Below, one piece after another: positions 63,603 to 64,000 of a stretch of 64,000 nucleotides of DNA. Source of the DNA: Chloranthus sessilifolius. Taxonomy: Eukaryota > Streptophyta > Magnoliopsida > Chloranthales > Chloranthaceae. Made by a program: the position numbers and the translations under genes. Numbering within the stretch: position 1 is the first letter of the stretch; the number at the start of each line of letters is the position of its first letter. Below the pieces are notes generated by a model. The model was not told the origin of the DNA. It saw only the letters and a program-made list of their open reading frames with translations, and did not search any database. The DNA lies in NCBI GenBank assembly GCA_021018995.1, contig CM037597.1:2679299-2743298 (forward strand), in the 5' to 3' direction.

Positions 63603-63835
63603 GGTATAAAAAATCACCCAATGCCAATATGTATCGGCCTGATATGTATCAGTATCCCAACTCGGGTATCGAATACTGTATCGGCCTGATACATATTGGT
63701 ATCCCAACTCGGCTATCGAATACCGTATCGGCCTGATACATATTGGTATCCCAACTCGGCTATCGAATACCGTATCGGTTGATACGTATCAAGTATCGTC
63801 GATACGCCCCGCCGAGACGTGATTTTTTAAAAATA
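63603..63835. repeat. Family E MITE with a 47-bp tandem repeat
   Basis: It starts 'ccaaggtataaaaaatcac', the family E end. 'gatacatattggtatcccaa' with 'ctcggctatcgaataccg' repeats three times at a 47-bp step (63648-63785). The right end is not resolved. Confidence 0.7.
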
Positions 63836-63893
63836 ATAGATATACCTTGTTTCCACTTGGCATAGCTCCCAAAAATATCTTCTCTTTCTTATA

Positions 63894-64000
63894 AGGGAGC
63901 CATTACTTGCAACATTTTTCAAGTGATTGCACTGAATTTAAAGAAATACTTGGTATTTTTGGGACATGTGATATGTAAAAATGCAATATAGGCTGTTTGA
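63894..64000. mobile_element. Family B MITE, cut by the window end
   Basis: It begins 'gggagccattacttgcaac' and follows 28735-29140 through 'aaatacttggtatttttggg' and 'gggacatgtgatatg'. Confidence 0.65.

Overview
This is nuclear DNA from a flowering plant. The evidence is GT-AG introns, two genes of plant-type architecture, and dense plant transposable elements: Ty1/copia, a TRIM, LINEs, a Helitron, a Mutator-like element (MULE), hAT MITEs and Harbinger-like elements. The species cannot be fixed from the sequence. Long TE-filled introns suggest a medium or large, TE-rich genome. Intergenic DNA is strongly AT-rich.

Two host genes are supported, and both are stretched by transposons. (1) Minus strand, about 4.1-22.3 kb: a WVD2-like/TPX2-family microtubule-associated protein gene. 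I reconstruct nine coding exons (11582 down to 4116, about 554 codons), plus a probable 5'UTR exon near 21.9-22.2 kb behind a 10.3 kb 5'UTR intron. The TPX2 signature exon (5205-5429) carries its motif three times in tandem. The middle TPX2 helix exon was not found; LTR and LINE debris lies where it should be. (2) Plus strand, 44811-60696: a SANT/Myb-like domain protein of 512 aa in two exons. Its single 14.3 kb intron cuts the SANT domain and holds a gypsy fragment, a LINE 3' end, a copia remnant, a 3.4 kb internally deleted copia element and a 1.4 kb TRIM, among others.

The rest is mobile DNA. Regions: 0-4 kb, MITEs and a Harbinger-like element; 12-30 kb, tandem repeats and many MITEs, several with recognisable target-site duplications (TSDs), plus an AT-rich 1.7 kb Harbinger-like element; 30.2-35.1 kb, a non-autonomous Helitron holding a tandem array of palindromic MITEs; 35.3-43.4 kb, a complete 8.1 kb MULE with about 100 bp terminal inverted repeats and a perfect 9-bp TSD; 61-64 kb, MITEs and a left-end fragment of the same MULE.

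The most interesting object is the MULE. It carries convergent, decayed genes: a DUF1985/Ulp1-like C48 protease gene on + and a MuDR-type transposase on -. In every large noncoding gap there is an array of a precisely 22-bp repeat with a TCG-n4-CGA core: five arrays, roughly 45 units in all. A two-turn spacing, two CG sites per unit and confinement to noncoding gaps suggest a protein-binding or methylation-recognition array, comparable in layout to the motif arrays bound by the anti-silencing VANC proteins of Arabidopsis VANDAL MULEs. This link is inference.
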